A DNA stretch of 64,000 nt from JBCCXL01 sp039191605 (lineage in GTDB: Bacteria; Acidobacteriota; Thermoanaerobaculia; Multivoradales; JAHZIX01), in the NCBI GenBank assembly GCA_039191605.1, contig JBCCXL010000007.1, positions 62,001-126,000 on the forward strand, in the 5' to 3' direction. Shown one piece after another: positions 12,501 to 19,641 of the stretch. Within the stretch, counting starts at the first letter, position 1. Every line of letters starts with the position of its first letter. The notes under the pieces were generated by a model. The model searched no databases, had not been told where the DNA came from, and was given only the letters and a program-made list of their open reading frames with translations. The position numbers and the translations under genes are program-made.

Positions 12501-15500
12501 TGCCTCGGTCAAGCAGTGGGCACAGCTTCTCGCCGGGCGTCCCGTGGTGATGGTGCCGGAGGTGGAGCGCCTGACGCCGGAGCGCCTCCTGCCGTGGCTG
12601 GAGGAGTGGGGGATCCGATCTTTGGATTGCACTCCTACCTTGCTGGAGGAGCTGTTGGCCGCCGGTTTGGGGGCGCGACGCCTCCATTTGCTGGTCGGTG
12701 GTGAGGCTCTGTCGGCAGACCTTTGGCGCCGGCTGGCGGCCTCGTCCCTGGCGGCAACCAACGTCTACGGCCCCACCGAGACCACGGTGGACGCCACCGC
12801 CATCAAGGTTCGGTCGGGGATCGATTTCGGGGCCACCGGGCGCCCTCCCATCGGCGCTCCCTTACGCAACGTCCGCCTGACGGTGGTGGACCTTTGGAAT
12901 GGCGCTCCCCGCCCCTTGCCGCCGGGTGTCTTCGGGGAGTTGGGGATCGCCGGCCACGGTCTCGCCCGGGGCTATCTGGGGCGCCCCGCCCTCACCGCTG
13001 AGCGCTTCCGCCCTCACCCGGATTCCCAGGTTTCCGGGGATCGCCTCTACCTCACCGGGGACCGCGCCCGCTGGCGCAGCGACGGGCAGATCGAGCTCGC
13101 GGGGCGGCTGGATCACCAGATCAAGATCCGGGGGGTGCGCATCGAGTTGGGGGAGATCGAAGCCGTGCTGCATCGACAACCGGGAGTGCGGAAGGCAGCG
13201 GTGCTGCTGCGCCCGGCGCCAGCGGCGGCGCGAGGGGAGACTCTGGTGGCCTACATTGCGGCGGCGGCGGACAGCCCGGACGCCGTGACCCTGGCGCAGG
13301 CCCTGCGGCAAGATCTCCCCGCCGCTATGGTGCCTGGGCACTTCGCCTTCCCGCCGCGACTGCCCCGCAATGCCAACGGCAAACTCGATCGGCGAGCGCT
13401 GGCGGAGCTGCCCCTGGAATCCGGCAACAGCACGAAGGCGGCTCCCCTCAAGAGCTCCACCCAGGAGATGGTGGCGGCGGTTTGGCGGGAGGTGCTGGAG
13501 CTCTCCGCCGAGGCGGTGGGAGCAGACAGCCACTTCTTCACCCTCGGTGGTCACTCCCTCCTCGCCACCCAGGTGGCCTCCCGCCTGGAGGCGGCGCTGG
13601 GCCAGTCGGTGGAGCTGCGTTGGCTCTTCGAAAGGCCCATCCTGGCGGATCTCGCCGCCGCCTTGGAGCGTCAGGCGGTCAAGGAGGAGGGGGTACCGGA
13701 TGCCATCCCGCGGGTGCTGCGGCCGCCCCACTTGCCTCTTTCCCATGCCCAGGAGCGGCTGTGGTTCCTGGACCAGCTGGTACCGGGTAGCTCCGCCTAT
13801 AACTTGCCCATGGCCCTACGCCTCCTCGGGGCCCTGGAGGTCGCCACCCTGGATCGTGCCCTGGCTACGGTGGTGGAGCGTCACGAGGCTCTTCGCACGA
13901 TCTTCCGGGAAAGCGAGGGGGAGCCTTCTCAGGAGATGTGTGCGCTCGACGACGTCCTGGCCGACGGGCTGCCGGTGATCGACCTCTCGGCCCTGGCTCC
14001 GGTGGTGGCGGAGCGCGAGGCGGCGGCGCTGGCCTCCCGGGAAGCGGTCGATCCCTTCGATCTGGCGGCCGGCCCTCTGCACCGACAGCGGCTCCTGCGT
14101 CTCCCTCGCTGCCCGTCGACGGGGAGGGAAGAGCATCAGCTCCTGATCACCGAGCACCACATCGTCTCCGACGGCTGGTCCGCGGGGGTGCTGTTGCGGG
14201 AGGTGGTGAGCCTGTACCGAGGGGAGCTCCTGCCCCCCTTGCCCCTGCAATACGCCGACTTCGCCCTCTGGCAGCGCGGCTGGCTTCAGGGCGAGGCGCT
14301 GAAGCGCCAGGTGGACTACTGGCGGGGCCAGCTGACGGGCGCTCCGGAAGCCTCGGAACTGCCGACGGATCGTTCCCGACCGCCTCTCCAGAGCTCCGAC
14401 GGTGCTCTGCTTCTCCATCCCCTGGGAGCCGCAGCTCGGGCGGCGATGGACGCTCTCACCCGCGGCGAGAGAGGCGGCACGACGCCCTTCATGGTTCTCC
14501 TGGCGGCTCTCGCCACCCTGCTATCTCGCCACAGCGGGCAGCGGGATCTGGTGCTCGGGGCGCCGGTCGCCAACCGTCATCGTCGGGAGGTGGAGGGGCT
14601 GATGGGCTTCTTCGTCAACAACTTGGTGCTGCGCCTATCTCTGGTCGATGATCCTTCCTGGGAAACCTTCTTGCAGCAGGTTCGAGAGGCTGCTTTGGGC
14701 GCCTACGCTCACCAGGATCTGCCCTTCGAGAAGTTGGTCGATGCCCTGGTGATTGAGCGGGACCTGAGCCGCTCCCCCCTCTTCCAGGTCGCCCTGGCGG
14801 TACAAGGTGCACCTCCTCTTCCTCAGCTTCCGGGGCTGGACTTCGAGGTGCTGGACAGCGCCGAGGCGGTAGCGAAGTTCGACCTCACCCTCACTCTGGC
14901 CCAGAACCCGGAGGGGCCCACTCTGGCGGCGGAATACGCAGTGGATCTCTTCGACGCCACCACGGTTGAACGCTTCCTGATGCAGCTGGAGCGAATCCTG
15001 GTGTCGGCGGCGACGTTGCCTCGACAACGCGTCCTGACACTGCCGCTGCTGAGCGCTGGGGAATGTCATCAGCTGGTCTGGGAGCACAACGATTCGGTGC
15101 CACCACGCCACCGCCTGGTGGGGGAAGATCTGCCGCGCACCTTCCCCGATCTCTTCGCCCGCACCGCTCGGCGCCAGCCCACGGCTGTCGCGCTGGCCCT
15201 GGCCAGCTCGGATAATTTAGCCAGCGCGGGGAATCCGGGGGAGGGGAAGGCCGGGGAGAAGGCGGTCACCTACGGCGAGCTGAATGCTCTGGCGGATCGC
15301 CTGGCTCATCGTCTGCGAACGGAGTTGCCGCTGGCGGCGGGGCCGGAGGTGTGGGTGGGGGTCTTGATGGAAAGCTCCCCTCAATGGGTGGTGGCCTTTC
15401 TGGCTATTCAGCGAGCTGGTGGGGTCTATCTGCCCCTGGATCCTGGCCTGCCGGAGGATCGCCTGCGCTTCCTGGTGGAAGATGCCGGGGCGGTCTTGGT

Positions 15501-17046
15501 GCTCACCGCTGGGGAGACGGTGGGACGAGGGCCGACAGCGGTTCCGGAAGTCGAGGTGACGGCGGAGGAGGTGGATCCAGCCTTGCTGGTCGGCGGATCC
15601 CAGCCCCTGTCGACCCTGCCGCTCCCATCGGTCGAGCCGGAAGCCCTGGCCTACGTCATTTACACGTCCGGTTCCACCGGCACACCCAAAGGGGTGGCGC
15701 TACACCACGCGGGCTTTACCAATCTGGTGCTCGGACAGGTTCCCTTCTTCGGTCTGGTGCCGGAGGATCGGATGCTGCAATTCGCCGCTCTCAGCTTTGA
15801 TGCCTCGGTGTGGGAATTGGGCCTCGCCCTGGGTTCCGGGGCAACCCTGGTTCTGCCCCCTAATCGCGCCGCCCGACTGCCCGGCGGCGACCTGGAGGCG
15901 TTGCTGGAGGAGCAGCAGATCACCGCTTCTTTCCTGCCTCCGGCGATCCTCGGCGCTCTGCGGCAGGATCGAGGTGGACTGGGGCCGGTGAAGAAGCTCT
16001 TCGTGGGCGGTGAGGCGTGTAGCGCCGAATTGGTGGATCGCTGGTCCGAAGGTCGTGCCTTCTTCAACGCCTACGGCCCTACCGAGGCCACCGTCTGCGC
16101 CACCGCCCAGCGCTGCCTTTCCGGGATGGGGTTGCCTCCCATCGGCCGGCCTCAAAGTGGCTATGCGACTCACATCGTGGACCCGTGGCTACAACCGCTG
16201 CCCCTGGGAGCGGTGGGGGAATTGGTGATCGGCGGCACCGGAGTGGCGCGGGGTTACCTGGGGCGCCCGGCCCTCACCGCCGCCCACTTCGTGCCCGATC
16301 CCTTCGCTACGACTTCTGGCGCTCGCCTTTATCGGACCGGTGACCAGGCCCGTCGCCGATCCGATGGGAGGCTGGATTTCCTAGGGCGCTTCGATCACCA
16401 GGTGAAGGTGCGGGGATACCGCATCGAGTTGGGAGAGATCGAGGCGGTGGTGCGGGCGGCGCCGGGAGTTCAGGGCTGCGCCGTGCTGGTGTTGGCGGAT
16501 GGTGGGGGAGACGAGCGCTTGGTGGCCTACGTGACCCTGGAGAAGGGGCCGGCGCCGGCCACCGCCGAACCCCTGCGGAGCTTCTGCGCAGAGCGGCTAC
16601 CGGAATATATGGTGCCGTCGGTCTTCCAGGTGCTAGACAGCTTCCCCTTGAGCCCCGCTGGCAAGATCGATCGCCGACGGCTGCTCCAGCTCGACGGCCT
16701 GTCCCAGCTCGAAGACCCAGCGGCTCCTGCCCACGGCACCCCGCCCCGTACCTCGCTGGAGGCGGAGTTGGCGCTGCTGTGGGAGGATCTTCTGGGCAGC
16801 CCTCCGGCGGGGATCGAGAGCCACTTCTTCCACTCCGGTGGGCACTCCCTGCTGGCGGTGCGTCTGATCGCCCGTCTGCGGGAGAAGGTGGGCTTCGATC
16901 TGCCCCTGCGAGTGCTCTTCGAAGCCCCCACCATCGCCGCATTGGCGGCGGCGGTGGAGGCGTTGCGGGAGGTGCGCTTGCCGGTTGGAAACTCAGCTTC
17001 CGCGGACGGGGAGCCGGACGAAGAGCTGGAAGAGTTCGAGATCTGA
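3553..17046 (+). CDS. Four-module non-ribosomal peptide synthetase (C-A-T)x4
   Basis: A 4497-residue protein with four complete elongation modules. Condensation HHxxxDG motifs lie at about residues 199, 1295, 2413 and 3535. Adenylation TSGSTG loops start at about 685, 1800, 2928 and 4038. Carrier serines in GGHS are at about 1083, 2217, 3335 and 4432. Pocket residues read by eye are: A1 D-A-H-I-T-T-H-V-V (unassigned); A2 D-V-Q-F-I-A-H-I-V (very close to the published proline code); A3 D-A-K-D-L-G-V-V-D (identical to the published glutamate code); A4 D-A-W-F-F-G-A-V-C (hydrophobic or aromatic, not assigned). No epimerase, methyltransferase or thioesterase domain is present. The last carrier has FFHSGGHS where the others have FFxLGGHS. 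The N-terminus is arginine-rich and the C-terminus is acidic (DEELEEFEI), as expected of docking ends. The start ATG follows a GGAGG-like site. Confidence 0.96.
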   Translation: MHEQDDQGGRRRAEGVRSRGRSRRSRLSPEQQARLAERLQRARSIAGESAEESAPEIPRRPDLGAPVPLSYSQERLWFLEHMGVVGSAFNMLSALRFEGDLQLRALEAAQRHLLARFEILRVRFAEGDDGPVQIVEAPGPWRCPVIDLSGLDAAERQRETEVLLAADWRRPFDLYRSPLMRASVVRLGPQEHIAILATHHIASDGWSAQVLYRELAHLYQDCVAGRAPTLPPLAVHYPDFAVWQRRRFAEGEELERHLSYWKPRLLGAPVLDLPTDHPRPPVRRPEARYREDRLDAGITAAVRNLARRGDATLFMVLLTAWKIVLRDVGRQADITVGTFTANRTLEVLEGQIGFFVNNLALRTNLGEGGQGLTFTQALERVKEVAAGAFAHQDLPFEKVLEAVQPERRMSHTPLFQVLFVVQNAEALAGQVFELPGLRFQPMEVGRPFADFDITLAVFEEAEELRLQFAYDGTLFDSTTMERWSDRYRALLTAALAAPQRPLGELSLLPAAERHQLLHEWGLGEGEPYVSTVAHWFAAAVTAYPEAPALVADGQTLSYRELARRAGVLARRLRAEGVGPDHLVGLCAERSAEMAVAMVAILQAGGAYVPLDPAYPAARLRHMVEDADLRVLVTAGSAAATPELLDLPVPVRIDAAAVVAQEEGGEPFPSVPADLHPHHLAYVIYTSGSTGRPKGVALHHGTLVNLLGWHRRTLLGGVRTLQYASLSFDASFHEMFAAWGSGGTVYLVPEGVRRDVPALARFLESERIAKVILPVVVLQQLAEWARGSAEAASLALQEVTTTGEQLKLNPAVVDVFRGPLAGVPLHNHYGPSETHVVTAETLRGDPAAWPGVPTIGRPLPACRVLILDPHGRPAPVGVPGEMLLAGVEDLCLARGYYRRPALTAERFQPDPLAQEPGARAYRSGDLARFRSDGRIDFLGRIDHQVKIRGFRIEPEEVEVALVEHPALRRVVVVPWRAPEGDLRLVAYIVCREAQPEATALRSFLNRSVPDYMVPAIFVPLDEIPLNANGKVDRKALPEPVVGDGVAYVAPRTDLERGVAKVFAEVLGRSVVGLHDDFFALGGHSLLATQVVTRLRRAFGRELPLPQLFAAATVEGVAVSLAVVTDEEEQSVALEPRPDPAGPAPLSFAQQRLWFLDRLEPGSPAYHVPLTLHMEGPLHVAALSAALGGVVARHEALRTTFRTTFRSAEDGVDEVMVEARQWVVAADGARSVSLPVVDLSGLAGTAGAGVQGQAVAALAEREAVLPFDLETGPLMRGLLLRLTSDAPDHHLLFLNLHHIVTDGWSMGVLVREAAVLYREHEGDFAADLPPLPVQYADFALWQRQRLAGAELERLTGYWKGIFSPPPDPLALPLDRPRPARQTYRGATLTAFLGRSTTAAVEAVAQQLGATPFMVLLAAYLTLLSRLSGQREVTLGTPVANRTRVELEGLIGFFANTLALRVKTAGDPPFATLVQRVKECALGAFEHQDLPFERVVEAVQPRRDPRHSPLFQAMLVLENAPVEPLEAGDLRLRPADLDSGTAKFDQTLLLFEAPGEEGILTAALEYNTDLFDTATARRTLGAFERMLSAAVTAPATPLSQLPLLSTTEHHQVVVEWGESGAALTGAVQTSSAEPGRLDDLFLAQARRTPAAVAVLAQEAQSPNAQFPNTLSYGELAVASAAVAEELRRRGVEPGARVAVAVGREPRLTAAVLGVLRAGAAYVPLDPAYPAERLAFMVADSGVAGVVTTTAVAEEIALPPSAGGWRWSLPPLTELVAQGTQSGRAFETLVPAASPDALAYLLYTSGSTGRPKGVAMAHRAVVHLMHWQYTVSTPSSADGSALRTLAFSALSFDVSCQEMFSTWAVGGTLVLVSEVVRRDAALLLDFLESMAVERLFLPFVALEALAVAATVRPRSLVLRAVITAGEQLRLEGPLRRWLADTGAVLHNHYGPTETHIVTAWSAAAEELSAAPSLPPIGRPVAGVLAWVAEPGLVSPQPAPVGVVGELLLGGVALAWGYHGRPRETALAFVPDPFGAPGSRLYRTGDLARWDRDGDLHFLGRRDTQVKVRGFRVEPGEIEAVLGSHSRVTAAAVVPRPDAPGGPGLVTYITLSEGTPSETAAPETGAPEPGEVRAFLAERLPDFLVPAAVVVLPTLPLSPSGKVDRRALQDLEAPGGEDGGGDAAPVLARTAVEAQLADIWSEVLGRETISVEADFFSLGGHSLLATRVLARVARSLGAEVPLQDFFDHPTVEGLAARIEGQRGEASLPPLVPQDSDGDVPLSFAQERLWFLDQLQSDTPAYNLPIALKLRGVLDVRRLALAFATLVSRHDALRTTFQARGGKPRQVIATPTSTAASGASVPLPVIDLSSLPPAIIPQVSRRLTEAEGHLPFDLVDGPLLRTVLLRRGAQDHTLLITLHHIVADGWSLGVLVSEVTAAYRGEVLPPLPVQYADFAIWQRSWLRGEVLEAQLDTWRRALEGAPPVLELPLDRPRPLRPSYRGEQRVRILPSALTAAVHRWAQAEGATPFMIFHTALAVLLARLAGTRDVVLGTPIANRVRVEVEGLIGFFVNTLVLRARLEPRDSGRTLVDRVRRVALEAYAHQDLPFERLVEELEVERSLNVSPLFQVLLVLQNTPQQAVELPGLELLPPDSDEGGGAVAKVDWTVEVAEDDDAFRVALRYRADLFTAVTAERTLERLETLLTALLEDPGQPIETLPLLLPAEREQLARWNDTAVLDSAERIGGVPGGGDLGGWIGTVPGALARQVAARPDAPALPGLAPRNFAAFQREVRLAARVLQARGVGVETPVALLLPRIPQTILALFAVFEAGATAVPLDPRQPGVRNRRILEDCGAHLCLVAGSPAGYDSADGFEAGSEDRLGSWSGAVLDLVELLGTDTDTDIISGTNTETAEVNGSAPFAPPALAPDHLAYILYTSGSTGVPKGVMVSHGAILNLVAALETVVYAPWAEKKAEKRVPPGAVAINAPLAFDASVKQWAQLLAGRPVVMVPEVERLTPERLLPWLEEWGIRSLDCTPTLLEELLAAGLGARRLHLLVGGEALSADLWRRLAASSLAATNVYGPTETTVDATAIKVRSGIDFGATGRPPIGAPLRNVRLTVVDLWNGAPRPLPPGVFGELGIAGHGLARGYLGRPALTAERFRPHPDSQVSGDRLYLTGDRARWRSDGQIELAGRLDHQIKIRGVRIELGEIEAVLHRQPGVRKAAVLLRPAPAAARGETLVAYIAAAADSPDAVTLAQALRQDLPAAMVPGHFAFPPRLPRNANGKLDRRALAELPLESGNSTKAAPLKSSTQEMVAAVWREVLELSAEAVGADSHFFTLGGHSLLATQVASRLEAALGQSVELRWLFERPILADLAAALERQAVKEEGVPDAIPRVLRPPHLPLSHAQERLWFLDQLVPGSSAYNLPMALRLLGALEVATLDRALATVVERHEALRTIFRESEGEPSQEMCALDDVLADGLPVIDLSALAPVVAEREAAALASREAVDPFDLAAGPLHRQRLLRLPRCPSTGREEHQLLITEHHIVSDGWSAGVLLREVVSLYRGELLPPLPLQYADFALWQRGWLQGEALKRQVDYWRGQLTGAPEASELPTDRSRPPLQSSDGALLLHPLGAAARAAMDALTRGERGGTTPFMVLLAALATLLSRHSGQRDLVLGAPVANRHRREVEGLMGFFVNNLVLRLSLVDDPSWETFLQQVREAALGAYAHQDLPFEKLVDALVIERDLSRSPLFQVALAVQGAPPLPQLPGLDFEVLDSAEAVAKFDLTLTLAQNPEGPTLAAEYAVDLFDATTVERFLMQLERILVSAATLPRQRVLTLPLLSAGECHQLVWEHNDSVPPRHRLVGEDLPRTFPDLFARTARRQPTAVALALASSDNLASAGNPGEGKAGEKAVTYGELNALADRLAHRLRTELPLAAGPEVWVGVLMESSPQWVVAFLAIQRAGGVYLPLDPGLPEDRLRFLVEDAGAVLVLTAGETVGRGPTAVPEVEVTAEEVDPALLVGGSQPLSTLPLPSVEPEALAYVIYTSGSTGTPKGVALHHAGFTNLVLGQVPFFGLVPEDRMLQFAALSFDASVWELGLALGSGATLVLPPNRAARLPGGDLEALLEEQQITASFLPPAILGALRQDRGGLGPVKKLFVGGEACSAELVDRWSEGRAFFNAYGPTEATVCATAQRCLSGMGLPPIGRPQSGYATHIVDPWLQPLPLGAVGELVIGGTGVARGYLGRPALTAAHFVPDPFATTSGARLYRTGDQARRRSDGRLDFLGRFDHQVKVRGYRIELGEIEAVVRAAPGVQGCAVLVLADGGGDERLVAYVTLEKGPAPATAEPLRSFCAERLPEYMVPSVFQVLDSFPLSPAGKIDRRRLLQLDGLSQLEDPAAPAHGTPPRTSLEAELALLWEDLLGSPPAGIESHFFHSGGHSLLAVRLIARLREKVGFDLPLRVLFEAPTIAALAAAVEALREVRLPVGNSASADGEPDEELEEFEI

Positions 17047-17111
17047 TCCGGGCGGATCAGACCTCGAACATTCATAGCAGGATCCTTCGTAACCTGATCC
17101 TCGTAGCCCGA

Positions 17112-19559
17112 TTATTCGTAACGCAGGGCCACCGCCGGGTCGACCCGCAGCGCGCGCCGCACCGGAACGTAGATGGCCGCGAGAGCTGTCGCCAGGAGGA
17201 TCCCGGAGATCAGGGCGTAATACGCTGGATGTCCGGTGTCCACACCGTGCACCAGGCTGGCGATGAATTGCGAAAGGGCCACCGCCGCTATCAGCCCGAT
17301 ACCCAGGCCGAGCAGCACCAACAACAGGGCCTGCCCTCCCACTAGCTTCAGTACCTTGCCGGGCTGGGCTCCGAAGGCCCGGCGCACGCCGATCTCCTGA
17401 GTGCGCTGACTGACCGAGTAGCTGAGTACAGCGTAGATACCCAACGCCGCCAGCAGCAGTGCCACCGCCGCTAGGAAGCCCAGCACCTGGGCGTAGAAGC
17501 GGTTTTCGCTCTCTTCGGTATGGAGCAACTCATCCATCGTGCTGATGTTGAAGACCGGCATACCCGGATCCGCCGCCCTGAGGGCATTGCGAATTTGCAG
17601 CTTCAAGCCCTCCCCCGGGATGTCCGTGCGGGCCATGAAGGTGAGCCGAGTGAGGGGCATCTGTTCCAGGGGGATGTAGAAATCCTTCGGATCGTGATCG
17701 ATGGGACCGCGCCCCCGATGACGAGCGTCGCTCACCACTCCGACGACGGTCACCCAGGGGTGGTCTACTCCCGTACCGCCGATGCCGAAGCGCTTGCCGA
17801 TGGGGTCCTGCCCCGGCCAGGTGGCCTCTGCCATGGCCTCGCTGAATACCGAAACCCGGGGTGAATCCGCCGTGTCCTGGGCGTTGAATAGACGCCCTCG
17901 CACCAGCGGAGTACCGACCGTTTCGAGGCTGCCGACGGTGATGCGGTGCTGCCAGGCTCGCACCCGCTCTTCCTGCACGTCCCCGATTCGTCCTTCCGGA
18001 ACGATTTCGCTATAGGCCCAGGAGAGGCCCGGCCGGTACGGTGACCAGGTACCGGCCTCGACCACCCCCGGCACCTGCACCATGGAATCTTCCGCCACGT
18101 CATAGAAGGCGCGCAGCACCTCCGGTTCACTGTACCGTTCGTCGGTCAATTCAGTCTGCATCAGGACCAGGTTCTGCTGCTCGAAGCCCAGGCCTACGGA
18201 GCGGAAGGCGAGGAAGTTCTGGATCATCAATACCGCACCGATCAGCAACACGGTAGCCAGAGCGACCTCGAAAACGATGAAGGCATTGCGCAGCGCCCCC
18301 ACTCCGCGTCCTCCCACCGCCCCCCGAGCAGAGCCATGGGAGAGGGGCTCCCGCAGATTGATCTTCTGGATTCCCAGGGCCGGGGCGAGGCCGAAGGCCA
18401 CGCTCGCGAGGATCGACAGCACCAGAGCCACCAGCAGCACCCGTCCATCGATACTGACATCGACGTAGGAAGGCATCACGATGGGGCTCGCCTGCAGCAG
18501 GAACGCGACGGCGCGCTGGGCCAGAAGCACCCCAATGGCTCCTCCGATCAGGCCCAAGAACAGGCTCTCCCCCAGTAGTCCGATGACCAGTTGGCGGATC
18601 CGCGCTCCCATGGCCAGGCGCACCGCTAGGTCCTGCTTGCGGCGCATGGAGCGCACGATCAGCAGGTTGGCGATGTTGGCGCAGGCGATGAGAAGGACGA
18701 ATGCCGCCGCCAGCAAGGGCAGCAGGGTAGCGCGATCCATGTCCCGGTTCTCGTACAGATAGTGATCGAGGGGGCGAACATGAATCTGCAGATCCTGGTT
18801 GGTGTCCGGATACTGCTCCGCGAGGCCGTCGGCGATGGCATTGAGCTCCCGCTCCGCCGATTCCGGCGTCTCCCCCTCACCCAACCGGGCGATGACGCTC
18901 AGCCAGCGGGCGGTACGGTTCTCGATGGCCGACGGGCGGAGGATCTCTCTCGCCCGGGTCACCGGCACCCACAACTGCACATCCCCGTGGGCGGCCACAT
19001 CTTTGAAGTCCTGCGGCAGGACTCCCACCACGGTGTAGCCGGTGTTGTTCAGCTGGATCGTGCGGCCCACGATGGCGGGATCCCCACTGAAGCTTCGCTG
19101 CCACAGGTCGTGACCCAACAAGGCTACGGCGATTCCGCCGGGAAGAGCGTCCTCTTCCGCCGTGAAGGTTCTGCCGTGGGCCGCGTCTATCCCCAGTATC
19201 GGAAAGTAGTTGTCGGCCACCATTCCGACCAGGACCCGTTCCGGTTCCTCCCCGCCGGTGAGGTTCAGTTCCCTCCAGTTTGCGAAGGGAGCGATGGAAT
19301 CCAGGGTCTCGCTTTGCTCTTGCCAGTCCAGCACATCCTGATAGGCGCTGGTGTTGTACTGCACGGTCTGGCTGGAGGAGGTGTAGACCGCCACCAGCCT
19401 CTCCGGCTGCGAGTAGGGGGGAGGTTGCAACAGGATGGCGTTGACCAAAGTGAAGGCGGCGGTGGTGCTCCCGATTCCAAGGGCAAGGGTGACGATCACC
19501 GTCAGACTGAAGCCCGGTTCCCGGAGCAGGCGACGAAGGCCCGTGCGTAGAAAGTTCAT
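17112..19559 (-). CDS. ABC-type orphan permease (MacB-PCD/FtsX duplicated, ADOP type)
   Basis: An 815-residue inner-membrane protein with the layout of acidobacterial duplicated orphan permeases: an N-terminal anchor (residues about 18-40, VIVTLALGIGSTTAAF), a periplasmic MacB-like domain, a first FtsX core (FVLLIACANIANLLIV), a second anchor and periplasmic domain, and a C-terminal FtsX core ending RVDPAVALRYE. The family belongs to the MacB/LolC group, which moves substrates across the envelope by mechanotransmission with a separate ATPase. No ATPase gene is adjacent. It lies on the opposite strand between two NRPS genes, 65 bases beyond the stop of the large NRPS, and is divergent from the thioesterase-bearing NRPS with an 82-base gap. 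It could export or confer immunity to the peptide, but these permeases are scattered widely in Acidobacteriota, so the link is only positional. Confidence 0.9.
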   Translation of the reverse strand: MNFLRTGLRRLLREPGFSLTVIVTLALGIGSTTAAFTLVNAILLQPPPYSQPERLVAVYTSSSQTVQYNTSAYQDVLDWQEQSETLDSIAPFANWRELNLTGGEEPERVLVGMVADNYFPILGIDAAHGRTFTAEEDALPGGIAVALLGHDLWQRSFSGDPAIVGRTIQLNNTGYTVVGVLPQDFKDVAAHGDVQLWVPVTRAREILRPSAIENRTARWLSVIARLGEGETPESAERELNAIADGLAEQYPDTNQDLQIHVRPLDHYLYENRDMDRATLLPLLAAAFVLLIACANIANLLIVRSMRRKQDLAVRLAMGARIRQLVIGLLGESLFLGLIGGAIGVLLAQRAVAFLLQASPIVMPSYVDVSIDGRVLLVALVLSILASVAFGLAPALGIQKINLREPLSHGSARGAVGGRGVGALRNAFIVFEVALATVLLIGAVLMIQNFLAFRSVGLGFEQQNLVLMQTELTDERYSEPEVLRAFYDVAEDSMVQVPGVVEAGTWSPYRPGLSWAYSEIVPEGRIGDVQEERVRAWQHRITVGSLETVGTPLVRGRLFNAQDTADSPRVSVFSEAMAEATWPGQDPIGKRFGIGGTGVDHPWVTVVGVVSDARHRGRGPIDHDPKDFYIPLEQMPLTRLTFMARTDIPGEGLKLQIRNALRAADPGMPVFNISTMDELLHTEESENRFYAQVLGFLAAVALLLAALGIYAVLSYSVSQRTQEIGVRRAFGAQPGKVLKLVGGQALLLVLLGLGIGLIAAVALSQFIASLVHGVDTGHPAYYALISGILLATALAAIYVPVRRALRVDPAVALRYE

Positions 19560-19612
19560 GGGATTCCCGTAAGTTGTGTGTATGCCTTTCGTAGATATGT
19601 TTATGCCCGAAT

Positions 19613-19618
19613 TATAAT
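19613..19618 (+). promoter_or_regulatory. Possible -10 box before the terminal NRPS gene
   Basis: A perfect TATAAT lies in the AT-rich 82-base divergent gap, 24 bases before the TTG start of the downstream NRPS gene. No good -35 hexamer is present at 17 bases (CGTAGA is there). It would give the last NRPS subunit its own promoter, which makes sense because the oppositely oriented permease breaks the operon. Based on the hexamer alone. Confidence 0.35.
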
Positions 19619-19641
19619 CTATTTTAGTTAGTTGAGTCGGC

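Noticed and set aside
17043..17060. CTGATCC-GGATCAG stem at the end of the large NRPS as a terminator
   Set aside because: Only 7 bp, overlaps the stop codon and has no T-run; too weak to call.
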